From Membranipora membranacea (lineage: Eukaryota; Bryozoa; Gymnolaemata; Cheilostomatida; Membraniporidae): 64,000 bases of DNA. The notes beneath the pieces were generated by a model. That model made no database searches. It was not told the DNA's origin and saw nothing but the letters and a program-made list of their open reading frames with translations. A program made the position numbers and the translations under genes. Shown here piece after piece: positions 1-14,340 of the stretch; within the stretch, counting starts at the first letter, position 1, and every line of letters starts with the position of its first letter. The stretch is from NCBI GenBank assembly GCA_914767715.1, contig OU612074.1, positions 7,889,501 to 7,953,500 on the forward strand, written 5' to 3'.

Positions 1-2771
1 TATTTCATAAATGATACCTAAAAAGCCTGAAACTTTGAAAACCTGTCTATTTACTGTAAACATCTCCAAACTCCTCACACCGGAATCAGAAGTTTGTTTA
101 TTTCAGCAGGGTGAATCACCAGCTCGGAAACTGAACACCCTAGTTCTTTTTGGGGCTATGACCCCCTCCCCTCCTCAGCAGATTAAATACACAGGCATAC
201 TTGCGCCAAGCCTACACACTTTTCTCCCGTGTCAGGGGAGACGATGAGTAGTATTAGATATATTCTGACCTCAATACCTCGGCACTTAATAAATCATCGA
301 CATCATAATAATAATATCATATTTTATGTACTTATAAATCATAGCTGACTGTGATGAGATGAGGTATGTTATACATGCTGTAAGTAAAAAGGAGTGGAAT
401 GAATGTGGGGGGGAGGCCACAAATCGGAACAAGACTGAGAGATCTCTCAATCAAAACTGCCATGATCACCTGCTTACTCCTGCCAGTGGTTATTTTGAAT
501 GGATTTGACTACAAAAGAGAGCAAGGATTTTAATTGAAGTGACCGCGATGCTTTGGCACCAAAAGCTGTGCTCATTCTTAATGAAAGATTCCCCTCTCAA
601 ACTAAATACATTCATGGATATCTATTAAACCGAAAGTCATTTGTATCTAATTTTGGAATTGACAGTTGTTTTTATGCTGTGTATATTTGTATACTGTGGG
701 ATACCCCTGTGGACTGTGACTGTTTGGAGGTAGTGTAGACACAAGCTTGACAGCTTGGTCGTACATTTAATGGGAACCTTCCAACATTAGCTACCAATAA
801 ATTCTAGTAAGGCTATTGTCTAATTCTGTCCCACAGTGTAGCGAGAAAATTCTTAATTCTACCCTTTTTATATTCCCATACCGTTGGTCCAACATAGACA
901 ATATTAAAGTACAATATTTTAATTATGCAGCAGATTGGTAATTTTGTTGGCCTGTCTGCTCCGTTTGTATTCGCCACTGGTCTATACTGTTTCCATAAGC
1001 AACAACTTTGTGAGTGAGTATAACATGGCAGGCTCGCTGGCATCGAGGCAGCCAGCGTGGTGCTACATTAAAAACATAAAGAGTAACCCGCTAATCAACA
1101 GCACTTTTTGTGTCTAACAACCACATGATAGCATCCATTATATCGATGCTGCTGTAATTGGAAAACATTTTTGTACTGTGTATGAAAACAATGTAATATT
1201 TTTCCAATTATCATTAATTGCAAGACTATCATAACGCAAGTGTTTTTATGTAAAATATTATTAACATATATAACCCCTGTATAGAATATAGATGCATCTA
1301 TCTATCAACATGTTTGCAGGAGAAGGTTTTATATACTGCTCATCATCGTTTGTCTGGGATACTAAGACTCTTTTTATCATTCTGAGTTTGGCTCTTGAGT
1401 GAGGTTGTATCAATTATTGGAGGTTGAGTTGCTTTTTTTCACTAACCGAATCTGGAGTCTTCTTGAATAAGGTGAGGAAAAGTAAAGCATGACTTGGGTA
1501 TTTTCTGTTCAGGCAGTTTTATTACGCCACTCCTTGAACTGATGTGTTGGTGTATGGGGATCACTCCTTTATTGCAATGCAAATATGTAAACAAAAGTTA
1601 TGTAGAGAATTTCAAAACTTTAAATACCTTTTCTTGGATTGCCCAACATCGATTTGTAGCTATGCTACATATTCAGTATCATGGCATTGCCCTCATAATA
1701 TATCTTGTATAGTTCACAGTTATAGAATCGTAACATAGTAAGTTTTTTGCCCGCATTCTTGGTCCGTATACTCAAACATGCCAATACGCTCTCATTACAA
1801 CAGATGATTCAATTAGCCCAATTTGATATGATAACATTTAATTTTAGGCTTGATACAAGTATGAAATAAGTGTCTCATTATATCAATCACTATGTCTTTA
1901 TTTCTTCGGTTTCATTCAGGTGTGAGTGAGAGGAAAAATAACAGTGCCTTGTTTAATTGCTGTGAAGTGCAGTTTGACATCAGTTTGAAGTGCTCTCACC
2001 CCATGGATATGACACTATTGACAGCCTACGCTGAGTGGTAAGCGACATTTAGTCACAAGTGCTTTCTGCATACCGTTCAGGTTGTCAAATTGCCAGATTC
2101 ATGTAATGCCATCTAACAACTGTACATCCCAAATGAAGCTGACATATGCATTCATGAGATATGATAGATTTTATCATACCTTTATAGTATTATAGTATCA
2201 TAGTCTTGAGGTTTAAATCACTTAATATCGTATTGCAGTGCCTTTGAAGTGGGGAAAATTATAGGTCTACTAATTTTCAAGTGTTTTCAGACATGCTCAG
2301 GGTGATTGATGTATTTCCAGCTTTTCTCAACATTTCTGTATCGGTGTGAGAGTTAGATTGTTGTCTGATTGGGATGGGAGTGGTCAACTTTATCTTACAG
2401 CTTGTTTTCTTATATGTCTTGATTACCAAAATACTTAATTACTGTATTCTGCTGATAAAATTTGAATAGCTAATGATAGATGCATTTGAAAAAGAAGGTT
2501 TGTCTGTTTTTTATTTTCGTATCCACCTTGCATTGTTCGTCGGTGTTTCGTTTTGTTTCTTGGAATTTTGTTTACATTTCAACATGCCTTTATTAGAAAT
2601 TGAATCTCACAAGCTCAAACATTTTTCGAGCTGTAAGCTTAGCAAAAAAGTGGATACTACATATCAGTGCTTCTATCTGATGTATCTTTATTATAGAAAA
2701 CTACCGCTTCTTGTTGAAAGTTGAACACATCATAATAGAAAGATAACTTAGTGCTGAGCTATACACTCAAA
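1..2771. other. Non-coding region upstream of the GPCR
   Basis: I see no supportable coding exon here on either strand. Short open frames lack splice signals or recognisable motifs. The stretch presumably holds the 5' UTR exons and promoter of the GPCR that starts at 2772, but no individual signal can be picked out with confidence. Confidence 0.5.
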
Positions 2772-5700
2772 ATGGATAACAGTAGCGGTATACAACAGTA
2801 TAATATATCAAAGACTGGCGCATCCCTAGATTACCCTCTTCTATCTAACTCTCAAGGGAATAACACGACATCAGATACTTACTGGGACGTGGATGATAAA
2901 GCCATAGGTGAGAAGGGTCTTCTAGATTTTTCGAATACTGCTCTATCATGTCTCACTATAATTTTTAGTGGTTTAAATATTTTGTGGCCGTGAGTTGGCT
3001 CAACAATTCTTGTAGTAAATTTGCCCTTCATTCGACCGACCGAAATAGCTGTGACACCGCAAGCTTTTGATCTTATCAGACTAAATCTGAATTATGCCAC
3101 ATTAAGGGGCATTAGGGTCGACCCATGAGACAATAATTTATCCCAAATCAAAGTTGTGAATCAACCAACATCCACAGTTAAAAGTGTTGTTCATGACTCA
3201 AGGTAGCAGTCCAATTTAGCTAGCTGTTGTATTGGCATAAGCTATCAACACTATTTGGCTAGACGCCCTAAATGAATGTCAATTCAGTTTGTGTCTAGAG
3301 AATTCAACGAAAAAGGAAATGATTGGCGTTAGATCTGGCCTTAGACGAGGTTTTCTATTAAATCTATGTCAAGATCTGTGGAGCACCCAGGTTAAAGCCG
3401 CCATGTCCTTGGCTGCGATCCTATTTAGTTTGCGGCTCACTTCAAACTTCTGGAGACAGGAAACAAATCACCTGGAAGCCAAAAAAAAGCCACAAAAACA
3501 CATCTCAACTCTTAGGTGTTACATAAAACGAAAACAGAAGTTTGCCATCAGTCCAAAATCCCACAGACATTTTATGTGTTTATTTGTGGTTACTTGTGTT
3601 GTGAATCCATGAGTACATGTATATATCTATTATCTATAGTTTTTGATACAAGTTCAAAATTGTTGTTACCTCTGATACTGCAGGTAAAATCATATTTTTA
3701 TGGCAAATTTGTGGTCAATGGAAAACAGTTTTTTGGCAGCTATAATCCATTGATCTCACATTCCCCCATGGTGTGTTTGCTGGTTTTGCCTTTTTATATA
3801 AATTTGTCAATGTATCAATATTCTCCCTTTGCTTTTTGGACCATGGACTGTAGTCAAATCATTAAATTTTCCTCTTTTTATGGGGAAAGCAGCGCGTCAT
3901 TGGGAAGTCCAAACATCATGCACTCTACTCCATGATGGAACCAAAAGTTACACCGTGACACGTAGCAAGTTAAATTTTCCTCTAAACATGAGGCATTTCA
4001 GCGAAGCACTAGCAAATTGAAAGAAACGAAATCAACCACATCATATCTCTTGCTATCAAAAGAGCTTACTCAATAATGTGGATGAAACTGCCCTGAAAAT
4101 TTCTGCAAACATATGCCCCATATTATCACACACATGCATATTGCGTGGCTGCCCTTCAGCTGTTGTTATTTTCACTTGCTTGTAGGTATCGCTGTACCAA
4201 TAGTATTCGCTCTCATATTTGTGGTCGGTCTAATTGGTAATGGTTGTGTAATTAGCGCTGTACTCAGGTACAAATCCATGAGGAGTGCACCCAATGTCTT
4301 TATAGGTAAGTACATTGCAAGAACTTGTATAGTTAGCTACAATATCTAACTTTAACCCAAAAATACCTAGGTGTTGATAAAACTATTTATGTATTTTGAA
4401 TATTGTTTAGCCGTATACCCCAAATCATTTTTTCTCAAATTGTGAAATTACCTCAAGCTTGACATCTTCTCAATGCTTTATGTAAAGTCCGGCCTTAGCT
4501 AGTATAACTTGGTTCTCGCTAAACAAGAAATAAATTATGCCTAGTAGTGCTTTGGAATTTTTCCCTGTGCAAATCATATACAGCTTTAGCAGAAGTTACT
4601 GCCTCACTATAAAATGCAATGATCTGTGTGTAATATTAAAGTCACCTCCAAACCTAACTAACTATAATCTCTCTTCTTGGCAGTATTTTAAATGTGTTCA
4701 ATGAATACAGGTAGCAGGTGCCACCAAAGTAAACTAACAAAGTGATGCTACAGAAATATGACTAAACATTAATTGAAAGTTTTCTGGATAATTTATTGGC
4801 AACACAGTAATCTCTCAGCTTCACATGTCGGGTTGGTAAAATTCCCACCAACACGACCAGCAGGTCTAGAGTCTTTGTCAGCTGCCTGAAGTCCTAACAC
4901 ACCATACTTGACAGGGCAACGCTTTTAATCCAGACTAATTACAGGTCCAGCTCAGGAAAACTACCATAAAAATACAACTCAAACTGTTTGTGACATTCTG
5001 CAGTTTCTAGATTCCCTTAAACTGTCAATTACTAGTTGTGATACATCTTTAGGAAGTGTTATCTTAGAATACACACTTTTACACAAATAACATCCAGGGG
5101 GCCTCCGCTTCACTCGGTACTTAGATTGGAAATCTAGGCCTTGATTTCGGCCCACATAACTGGTTTCTATATGTTCCTACAGTTCTGCCTACCGGATTTT
5201 TATGTATGCTTTTGTCACAAATACTGAGCAACCGGCGAATAACAAGTTTCAATTTTGCATTCTTTGATCACCATTTCTACTAGTGGCTTCTCCTATAGTG
5301 GGATAACCAGGGATACCAATGTGGGCTGCCAATCACGCATAATATCCACAAATTAGCTTGTAAATGTAAATCACTTTTTATTAGCAGCTATCCAGCTGTC
5401 TTTACAGGACATGAAACATAGAAACATACACATGAAATTCAATTTAGCACACCATTGTACAGGGTAGGGGTGGGCAAGCTAGGCTATTGTCCAGAGAGCT
5501 CACCTCCTTTAGCAGCTTAGGGGTGACATTTAAGTACCTAGCTCTAATTTTCACTAGCTGAGATAATGAATACTATAGAAATAAAAGTGTTGGGTATATG
5601 TGCCCTCCTATCTGTTTTAGTGAATCTGGCGTTTGGAGATGTGTTACTTATTATAATATCACTCCCGACGTCAGCCCTTATATATAATCTTGATTCCTGG

Positions 5701-8700
5701 CCTTTTGGGGAGGCTATGTGTAAAATCAGCTACTCCATCCGAACGCTGTCACTGGGTAAGTAATATAACAGCAAAGGGTTTGTCTACATTATTGCTAAAA
5801 ATGCCACGGATCATGTGTGAAAAAGGCAGAAACTTTCTATTTTCTTGGAGTCGTCTGTACATTGATCCTTGGCAGAATAGCCCGAAGTCACATCACGATT
5901 AGTCTGCATGCCTGACTGTCTTGACAAGCTTCTTTGGTGGGGTGGGGAATAAACCCCCCTCCCAACAACAAAGCTTTTGAATATCTTTTTAGCTTGTCAG
6001 TATGAGCCAAGTACCCATTCGACAATAATCAAACTGATTTCCAACCTCAGGTGCATTCATGACCTGTTTCATGACTCGTAATATTTCTTATTTTAATCCA
6101 GGTGTTAGCATATTCACTCTTGCGATGCTCAGCATTGACAGACTATTGGTCATTTCTCAACCAATCAGAAGGCTGAAGACATCGACTCGTATCACCATCA
6201 TGCTAACCATCGTATGGATCCTTGCTATATTGATCGCTATACCAGATGCTATAAGTTATCACGTAGTGACTAGGGTGAGTGCAAAACTAGCTAGCTAGCA
6301 AAAATTGCCACCAGGACTCATACTGTCAGTTTGTCAGTGATTGTGAAGGAATCAGGATTTTGGTATCAGTTTGGAGCACTCAGTCTAAATTAGAAAACTG
6401 CTACTGATTTTCACTCAAAGTTGAGATTGCAAAGTACTAAAATGGTTCTATTTTGTATAATATACTATCTTTACCTTAGAGGGGTGGGGGAGCCTAGAGC
6501 GCCCTAAACATCCGACACACGATTTCTTGTTCACCCTTGTTACAATTCCCAGTGGTTTGGATTTTCGTGAGGCTTGTGCTTTTTATGGGAGAGGCAGGCA
6601 TCTTTTGCCGAATGCTGTCTTTATAATATATAATACAGGATCCGTATTAGAATCGACTCATGTAAAATAACTGCAAACAATTTGTTTCTCGTAAAAAACA
6701 ACATGGCATGAGTTATTCACTGTAAGCTAATTGTTACTCGATATTGCTCATCAATTAAGCGTATCTTTGGGTGATCAGCTGAAAGTTTGTGCGATGAATC
6801 ACGTTTTTACATCCGGAGATCAAAAGAAATTGATTCTACTTGTAAGGAATTTATTCTGGCCCCTTCCTCTAGCTGTACTTCAATTGGTTCTCAAACTCTT
6901 CTTGTTTGTGTTGATCACAGGCTTTTGGCTGAGATTCATATTCAACCCTAGACAAGCAAAGAATTTGCAGGAACAAAAGTTTGCCATTGATATTCATTAC
7001 TTTACATAGACCGACTTAAACATAGTCTAGCTTTAAATTGGTTGTAGCAAGATATTAAGTCAAAGCAAAACTAAACTCTAGCTAATTGAAGCTGCTTCCA
7101 CGTACAGCAGCCCATTATTATTACATGTGTTATTTTTATTATATGTATTATCATTACACATATCAGACACAAAATGTACCATGTTTTCACAATGCTGTTA
7201 AGAAAAGCTTATCATAAAAAAATTGCCAGATTTTGGGGGCTCATTTTTACTACTGTCATGTTCCATATAGATATGAAAAAGCTAACATTATGAGTTATCT
7301 CCTTCTGGATTTTCTCCCCCTATATGCATATATATCGAATATTTCCCGAATGCTATCAAGACTTGGCATTGATCCCATCCTAAAAGACTACAAACACTTA
7401 AAAAGCCCTTATCACTGACATAACAGTCGCTGTACTCTCCCTGATCCCGATGGCAAGTGGCAGGAATCACTTACATTCTCATTCTCTCTCATTTACCGAG
7501 AAATCAAAACGAAATCATTGCTATTCATAGCTGTAAAGATACTCATCATCTTTACCAAAACAAACTAAAATTCATTATGTAACAAACCCATGTATTACAT
7601 ATTCAAATTAAAAGTTCTTTTGTTTCACCAGCTTAAGCTGGAGACTCGTTTCAACTCCAAACAAGTTGTCACTGCTCTCATCTGCAGGATTAGGTTCAGT
7701 CCAATTTCAGGGGACAATAGAGTGATTTACTCTTCAAACGGGGGATCCAGGGTGCAGTATTGTGTCGAGAAGTGTATTTGTTGCAGCTTCTGGCCACCTC
7801 CCAACATCTTTATGGGGCGTTGGCTGTCCGTGATTGGTCTGGGGGGATTTGGGCCCGCCCTGGTCTTTGTGTTGGTGTGTTCCCTGTATATCTGGCAGAA
7901 CTTATCCTGGTTCAGTGTAATTTTACATGTGAAAGAAGGCAGTTCACGTTATTACGAACTCAGATCAGTTAGATCAAGATAATATATACAAAAGCAGTTT
8001 AGAGGAAAAAGGCAAAAGGTATGAATATTAACCTTATCATTTTATTGCAACCTGCATTCCTCATTCAAAGATTAACTATATTATAAATATACCTTGAAGT
8101 GTGCAAATACTTAATTTGGCATCAGGATTGATGCATTTGACACCTTATTAATTTTACGTTTTGGAAGTAAAAGTTTATTTTAAAAGTTGTAAAGTATAAA
8201 GTTAAATTTTTGAGAACTGTGTAATGCTTTTATACATAGTCATGTAGTCATTGTTTGTGTTAATCTTTTTAGATTTCACGGTGTGAATCTCGGTAAAGCT
8301 CGACAATAAATGGTATAAATTGTACGACAAAAGTCCAAGTTCCATCAGTAAAAATCCCAAGTCACATTATCCACTAAACTGAAAGCCTAACGATAGGGAA
8401 TCGTTAAAATAGCGCTATCCAAGTTATAAGCTAATGTATATTCCTCTTTCTAAGTCTTTGGCACAGAATGATGTATGAATTAAAAAAACGCATCAGTAAA
8501 TCAGTGAACATGCGGTTGATGATGGACTCAAACCTTTCTCCATCTCTGCCAGAAAAAAGCCTGCTCCCATTATATCGGCATAAAATGCTCACTTATAAAT
8601 TGAAAGGAAAACTTTCATGCTAAAGTTATATTGGTTAAAGATCGTATGTAGACAGATGTGCTAACTTTGCAACTCAATATGATCATCATTTTTTTTCACA

Positions 8701-11222
8701 ATCATTATAATTTGATGATGGAGAATTTACCAAATTATACACTTTATCTTACCTTTATAAATCGTTATAATTTATTCATATGAACAGTTTGATGCTAAAA
8801 CTTTATTAAATCGGATAATTTCAAATTTTTATCACCATATAATGTATCTAATACATAATTTCGTTTTATTGCAGGAGTACACAGACTTGGATACAGGAGA
8901 GTTGAGTTCTGTACGGTATTGTCTCCCTCACCCCGAGGACTGGCTGGCTGTGTTTAGCTATGATAAGTTTCATGCTATGCTCCATACTGTAGTCTTCTTC
9001 ATACTACCCTTCTGTATCATCTCAGTGTGCTACGGCATCATGGCATATCTAATGGTGAGTCAGACAAACAATCATATCATGTTGCCTGGGGAGGGGGGGG
9101 GGTTTATCACTTTCCCCTGCTTGTTGGGGCTGCTGGACAGTAGGGAGTTAAGGTTGGGGCTCAATCTTAGAATAATCACATGAAGAGTTGATGTTAAATC
9201 TGGATAATGTTTTCGTGACATCAGCTAGTGCAGTACAGTTATAAGGATACTAGTCCCTTATACTATGGTGTCTGTAATGGTTGAGTTCAACCTCTTTACT
9301 ACGTCTTATTGGATGTCCAGTGGTGGGTTAGACTTGTAATCATCCCCCAACTAACGGGGAGGGCTATGGGATGGGGGGGGGGAGCAAGAGTTTGGAGTGA
9401 GGGGCAGAAATGTGAGGCCCTGGCTACCATTACTGGTCACTGGTCATCTACTGGCATTACAACCGTTGCCCCAACCAAGTTTCAAGATGTCCCGATAATG
9501 GTGTAGACAAATTGAAGATTTCAAATTTTCTCCTCAGCCTTAAATACCTAGTCGACTGGAAGGTGGCACAATGTTTATAACAAGAAGACATCAATCAGCA
9601 GGCCAGACACGTCCCTATTAATCCAGGCATCCTTCGATGGTGCTACTAAAGGCGCCAGCTTCAGTTTAAAATCCTAGACAAGCTCTGATTATTTCGCTGT
9701 TATTCTTTAAAAAAAGATCTGTATTAAATAACTGCTGCCCAGACACCTCTAGAAGCGGAAGAGGTTTTAAAACCGACTTAGTTGATCAATAACGCTATTA
9801 TTGGTTATTGCTCCCTCTCGTTTACTCATTATAATCCATCAAGGTCTTGAGATCTAGATCACATATCACAAGATCGATATGGCATGATCATACATGTTAT
9901 ACAGTAGATAAGTGTATGGTGGTCTAGGGGGATCTTTTGACCTCTTCCCGCAGCGGTCAGACGTTTCCAGGGTCAGTTGGCCCATCAATCCATGTTTATA
10001 AACATCAATATCATTATCGATATCATCAATAGACAATATGATTTTTGTCTCCTCCTCTAGGAAACAACAAGGCAATTCATTTTCGATCAGCTATGTCCAG
10101 GGTCCAGACTGACCTATCTATTTCTGTCTTCTTTAGAAAACCACTGGGCAATTTGTTTGTTATATTTTGTTCACTACAACAGAGGAGTTTGAACTCCCTG
10201 TTAACAACAATTAAAGGCCAAACTTAATTTAGAGTTTTCTCCACTCTGATATAGAGGACCATAACACTCAGCTGGAAAAGTCGGTGAAACTAAAGTTTTC
10301 CCTGTTTATTTCTGACTTTTATTCTTCATCCTTAAGGTTCAGGTTCCAGATAATCAGAACATGCAACCCTCAATTTTTTAAATGCCAACAATTATATTCG
10401 TATTCCTGCCTTTTAGGTTCAGAGCTCCCTTGGAATCCCTGGGGAATCCCCAGAATCCTTTGCCTGGAGAAATAAACAGACTAGGACAAGGAAGAAGATA
10501 GCTTATATTATAGTAGTACTGATTGTTCTCTTCTTTATATGCTGGTTACCCAGAACTGTGTATATAATGGTATCTTACTACGGTCATAATAATAACATGA
10601 AGCCTTGGATATACTACTTCAAGATAGGTAAGAATCATGTCAGATTTCCACAATACTTCAATTAAATTATTCTCAGAGCTCAGGGGTAAGCATCAAAAAT
10701 GTACTGTTCAATATCATACTGTGCAAGTTTTGGAAGAAATCATATAGGTATGGCGCGTACTCTTTCTGGCTGTTGCAGCTTGCGCCATCAGTGATACGCC
10801 TCAGCCAAGATCACAATAGTCAGTGTTTAAACCTGTTTGAATCTATATTCAGTTTCAAAATTGTCCAAATGGAATTTTCTTCTTGTACAGACTTCTTATT
10901 GATACCTTATTGATTGTTGATTACAGTGGCGTACTGTCTGCAGTTTATCAACAGCTGTGTCAACCCAATAGCCCTATACTTCCTCAGCAAATCTTTCAAG
11001 ACTCACTATATCCGTCAGCTGTGCTGTGGGCGTGACTGGAGAAGGTCAAGGTCAAGTGTGACTGAGGCTACAAAACAATCACATCTGAACGGAGGCGGGG
11101 GTGAGTCACAACCCCTCTGTAAACTTAACAATAATCACAAGCTAGAGGATAAGAATGGCTGTGACACGATTACAGATGGCTTTGAGACGAATATTAATGG
11201 TGGTGTGCTACGAGCTTCATAA
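2772..11222 (+). CDS. Bombesin/CCHamide-type neuropeptide G protein-coupled receptor, 7 exons
   Basis: Class A GPCR of the plasma membrane, predicted to bind a peptide and signal through G proteins. Exons: 2772-2907, 4186-4305, 5621-5755, 6102-6274, 8875-9054, 10417-10627, 10927-11222. All junctions are GT-AG, the phases agree, and the sum is 1251 nt (416 aa). The N-terminus has several N-glycosylation sequons (NSS, NIS, NNTT). TM1 lies in exon 2, TM2 with LAFGD in exon 3, and TM3 spans exons 3-4 with the MCK cysteine; the DRY position reads DRL. The ECL2 cysteine is in RYCLP. TM6 has CWLP (about 290-293) and TM7 has NSCVNPIALY (about 327-336), followed by LSKSF and a CC palmitoylation site. 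The SCVNP-ALY-LSKSF signature and WPFGEAMCK resemble vertebrate bombesin receptors and insect CCHamide receptors; endothelin-type receptors are the alternative. ATG 2772 was chosen because the upstream in-frame codon at 2751 is GTG. Ligand unknown. Confidence 0.9.
5905..5960. repeat. Fragment with CTGTCTTGACAAGCTT end motif
   Basis: The GPCR intron after exon 3 holds a short stretch containing the CTGTCTTGACAAGCTT motif. The same motif forms the inverted ends of the element at 27885-28525 and recurs at about 55890-55910. Probably a truncated end of that family; its partner end was not found. Confidence 0.4.
7530..8408 (+). repeat. Interspersed repeat copy A, in GPCR intron 4
   Basis: It matches the reverse complement of 27905-28490 over most of its length. 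It starts at CTGTAAAGATACTCATC, passes through TTGTTTCACCAGCTTAAGC, and ends at AACGATAGGGAATCGTTAAA. Copy A has about 300 bp (about 7890-8185) absent from the other copy. Both copies translate to a similar peptide around QLKLETRFNS, but the frames break, so this is repeat homology rather than a conserved gene. Confidence 0.75.
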
Positions 11223-12160
11223 TCCTGTGTATTTGCCTTATTTGGAAATATTGTTTATACTTGTAGGTAAACAACATATACAAATGTAATAGCTAACTTA
11301 TATTTGTTTTTGTTGGAAAATTATGCGCACAAACTATGTACTGATAAATTTGATCCTCTGTGACAGGGTGTGCTGAAAATTAACTGTTGTGAATGATTGC
11401 AACTTCTTGATGATCGAGTTATCCAGATTGAATCAATACTGTATCTAGTAGGTAATGTAAATATGGCTTTGTATTTTTCACTCAAACAGATGATGAGCAG
11501 CAACCTTTTTTTTATTATCTATCTCGTTTCGAGCCATGTAGGTTCTATAATTTAAGTCTAAATCATATATTTCTATATACATATATATGTTATATATTTT
11601 GAACAGAGAAATGTAGCCGATTTGATTTCAAATCATATATTATTTATATATTTTTGAACAGGTAAGAATAGCTTTATTTTGTACATAAACTTTAAATGTG
11701 TCACCAAATCAATCACCTTATCCAGGTTGTGTTTGGCTGAAATGCAGTAATACATAGCTGGTGAGTCATCACCATACCATATTCATGTTTTTGGTGCATT
11801 TCTCTACCTGAAATATAAAAATGATTTCATGTGAATATATATATATATGCCTCTCCGGTACTGATGTAAGAATACGGACGGGATTCAGAGTTTTTCATCA
11901 CATAGACAGTATGTGAAATAGCCCGAGCTGGAAACATTGTTTTAACAGTGCTAATCTGTCATGCCCATGGCTATGTATGAATACATAATTATATACAAAC
12001 ATTTATAATCAGCTTTATTTATGAATATACCAATCAGTTCGAACGAGATCCTCTAAAAGTCCGACTCCTCATACAGTTTATCTGTACAAAATGAAATCAT
12101 CACAGTCATGATCATTGAGTTTGACTAAAATAATCAGTCGAAACCAGATACCTTCTCTGC

Positions 12161-12189
12161 ATATCTCTAGTAATAATTACTAGAGATAT
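12161..12189. repeat. Perfect 29-nt palindrome
   Basis: Arms of 14 nt (ATATCTCTAGTAAT and its complement) flank a single central A. No mobile element boundary is evident around it. Confidence 0.9.
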
Positions 12190-13074
12190 ACAGAGATAAG
12201 TATTTCATAATAATAATGAAATATTTAAACTGCATCATGCATCATAACTCAACACTCAAGAACCATACCCACAATGCATCATAACTCCACACTCAGAGAG
12301 CATACCCACAATGCATCATAACTCAACACTGGTAGAGCCCACTCTACTTGCAGATACTGTGGTAATACACCTGTAATTGGGTGAAGGTCAACTTGTTGCA
12401 CCCATCCTCCAAAATAAAATTATTAGTATGCTGATGACAAATGAGGCTGTAGCCAATTCAAAAGCACTGCTATCAGTGATATTGAACCCTGTTAATATTT
12501 TCAGGTGTATTTGCAATGGAAATCTATTGAATTAAAGTTTGAAAATCTTTTTGCAAAATCATTTTTGGAAGATCAATGCATACGGATTGGCTAATGTAAA
12601 TTAGACCGGAAATGTGTGCAAAATGCAATGGTCTTATATATGGGGCCACTAAAAAATTCTGACAACCGTTTTTCAACCCATAGTCACCAATATGGAAGAC
12701 CAGGAGCATACCATCATTTTGAGTGGTCTGGTTAAAGAATTGAAAGAGCCTGAAGCAGGCCTATTGAGGTGACAAGTCAACATAGTTTGCATGTAAAGCA
12801 ATGGGGAAATAAATAGAGGTGTTGGACCTGTACATTGGAGTTCTTCATCATTGCAGAGCTTGAAAAAATATATAATCACTAGTTTTTCAATCAATTATAT
12901 AAATGAATTACGGTTTATAACTTTCCTGTTTACACTATAAAGCAAAGCTTCATCTGTTTCATCTGCTGGGTTGATCGCAGTCGGAGCTCTAGGGTCCTTT
13001 TGATGCGATATGGTGCATGACACAATAAGAACTGACAAACTGTTGTAATCTACTTCAGGGATCTCATCATAGAG

Positions 13075-13208
13075 AAGAAGTAGATCAAGATCAAGTTTGA
13101 TCCATTTTTCCCTCATTGGTATCGTCCCCCCTCTACTGACCTTCGGCGTGTCAGTAGAGGGGGGGGGGGGCAATTCCAATGAAGGAAAAATGGATCAATT
13201 TAGCTTCT
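13075..13208. repeat. Imperfect inverted repeat (hairpin), about 60-nt arms
   Basis: The left arm, 13075-13140, ends in CCCCCTCTACTGAC. The right arm, 13149-13208, begins GTCAGTAGAGGGGG. Both carry TTGATCCATTTTTCC-type sequence farther out. The loop is about 8 nt. It looks like a small foldback or MITE-type insertion; no clear target duplication was found. Confidence 0.8.
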
Positions 13209-14340
13209 ATAATATTTAAAATCTTTTTTACGGCATCAAAAATTGTCACAATAAGAATTTTATCACCCCCCCCATGATTTAAGAAATCCGGTCCACTCCA
13301 TTCTTCATAATAAAATACATTGGTGCACTTAGCAAGTCAAAAGTAAAAAAACTCCTCCAAAGGATAAGCTGAGTATCGTTTCCATTGAATTTTTCGTCCT
13401 CTCAAAATACACAGAGACAGAGTTGTGCTCTATTTTATACCTGTCATCACAGAGTAGATGTATATAGTGAGAGCCTCTAACTCTAACTTGATATGACTTT
13501 TATTATAGGCCATTATACTCCCAACAGTTAACAGCTAACAACTAACTATTTTTTCCCCTACAAAATGGTGCAAGAGAGCTTGAAAAGGGGGACTCCCCAC
13601 CCGTTGAGACAAATAACAAAAAACATGAAGATCAAAAAGGTTGGCTTCCAAGTTCCTCCTGCAATCAGAGTAGTAGCAAGTCTCAGCAGCAAGGGGGATT
13701 CCCCATCTATATATAGACTGCATGCTGACCCATAACATAAAATAACAGCCGGGGGGGGGGGTCTTATATGTGTAAATAAATATATGGGTTTTTCTATTTC
13801 TAATTGCTGTTTAGTAAGAAAGCTCAAACAAATTACTAATCTAGTTTTATGACTCCTTATCACCTGATAATTTCTTGATCATGGTTGTGTAAAGAGCTGT
13901 AACCCTGTGTTCTAAATTGTGGGGCAAAGGGCAAGGGAGGGCAGTTGTTGCGCCCTTCCTGCTTGTCAAATGAGTGGCAAGTTGGAACATTTCAGCCAAA
14001 ATTTCTGGAGTGAAGGAATTTCATCACGGCAAGGGTTCAATACAATTCTACCTTTGTAGTTGTTCAAGATAACATTTTTGTGAAACATGATAACTACTAT
14101 AATATTATATTATATCATATAATATATATATAATACTATTCAACATTATAGAATGTAGTATTTTCAGCATCCGAAGGTCGGGATGGAAATTATGGTGAAA
14201 AAACTTATTAAATTGTTTTCCGCATAAAAAGAACAGCAGCGTTTGCTGCTATTGAAAAGTAGTCGCACCCCGCAGTTATGATGATATTGTGAAGAAAGGT
14301 TTAGATATTCCCTTAATACGCAAATTATTCTGATATGATA

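Larger units (their letters stand above)
11223..14340. other. Gene-free interval with palindromes and short tandem repeats
   Basis: No supportable exon. It holds AT-rich repeats around 11560-11660, a perfect palindrome at 12161-12189, about 2.5 copies of a roughly 40-bp unit (GCATCATAACTC...) at 12236-12335, a long hairpin at 13075-13208 and AT-rich runs near 14100. Confidence 0.5.

Noticed and set aside
3289-3935. 107- and 139-aa overlapping open frames in GPCR intron 1
   Set aside because: No splice signals that fit, no motif, and overlapping frames with intron-like composition.
5465-5530. Second hAT-like terminus (TAGGGGTGGGCAAGC)
   Set aside because: No inverted partner or 8-bp duplication found within a few kilobases.
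7590-7982. 130-aa open frame in GPCR intron 4
   Set aside because: It lies in a repeat also present at 28427-28188 in reverse. Frames break between copies and no domain is recognisable.
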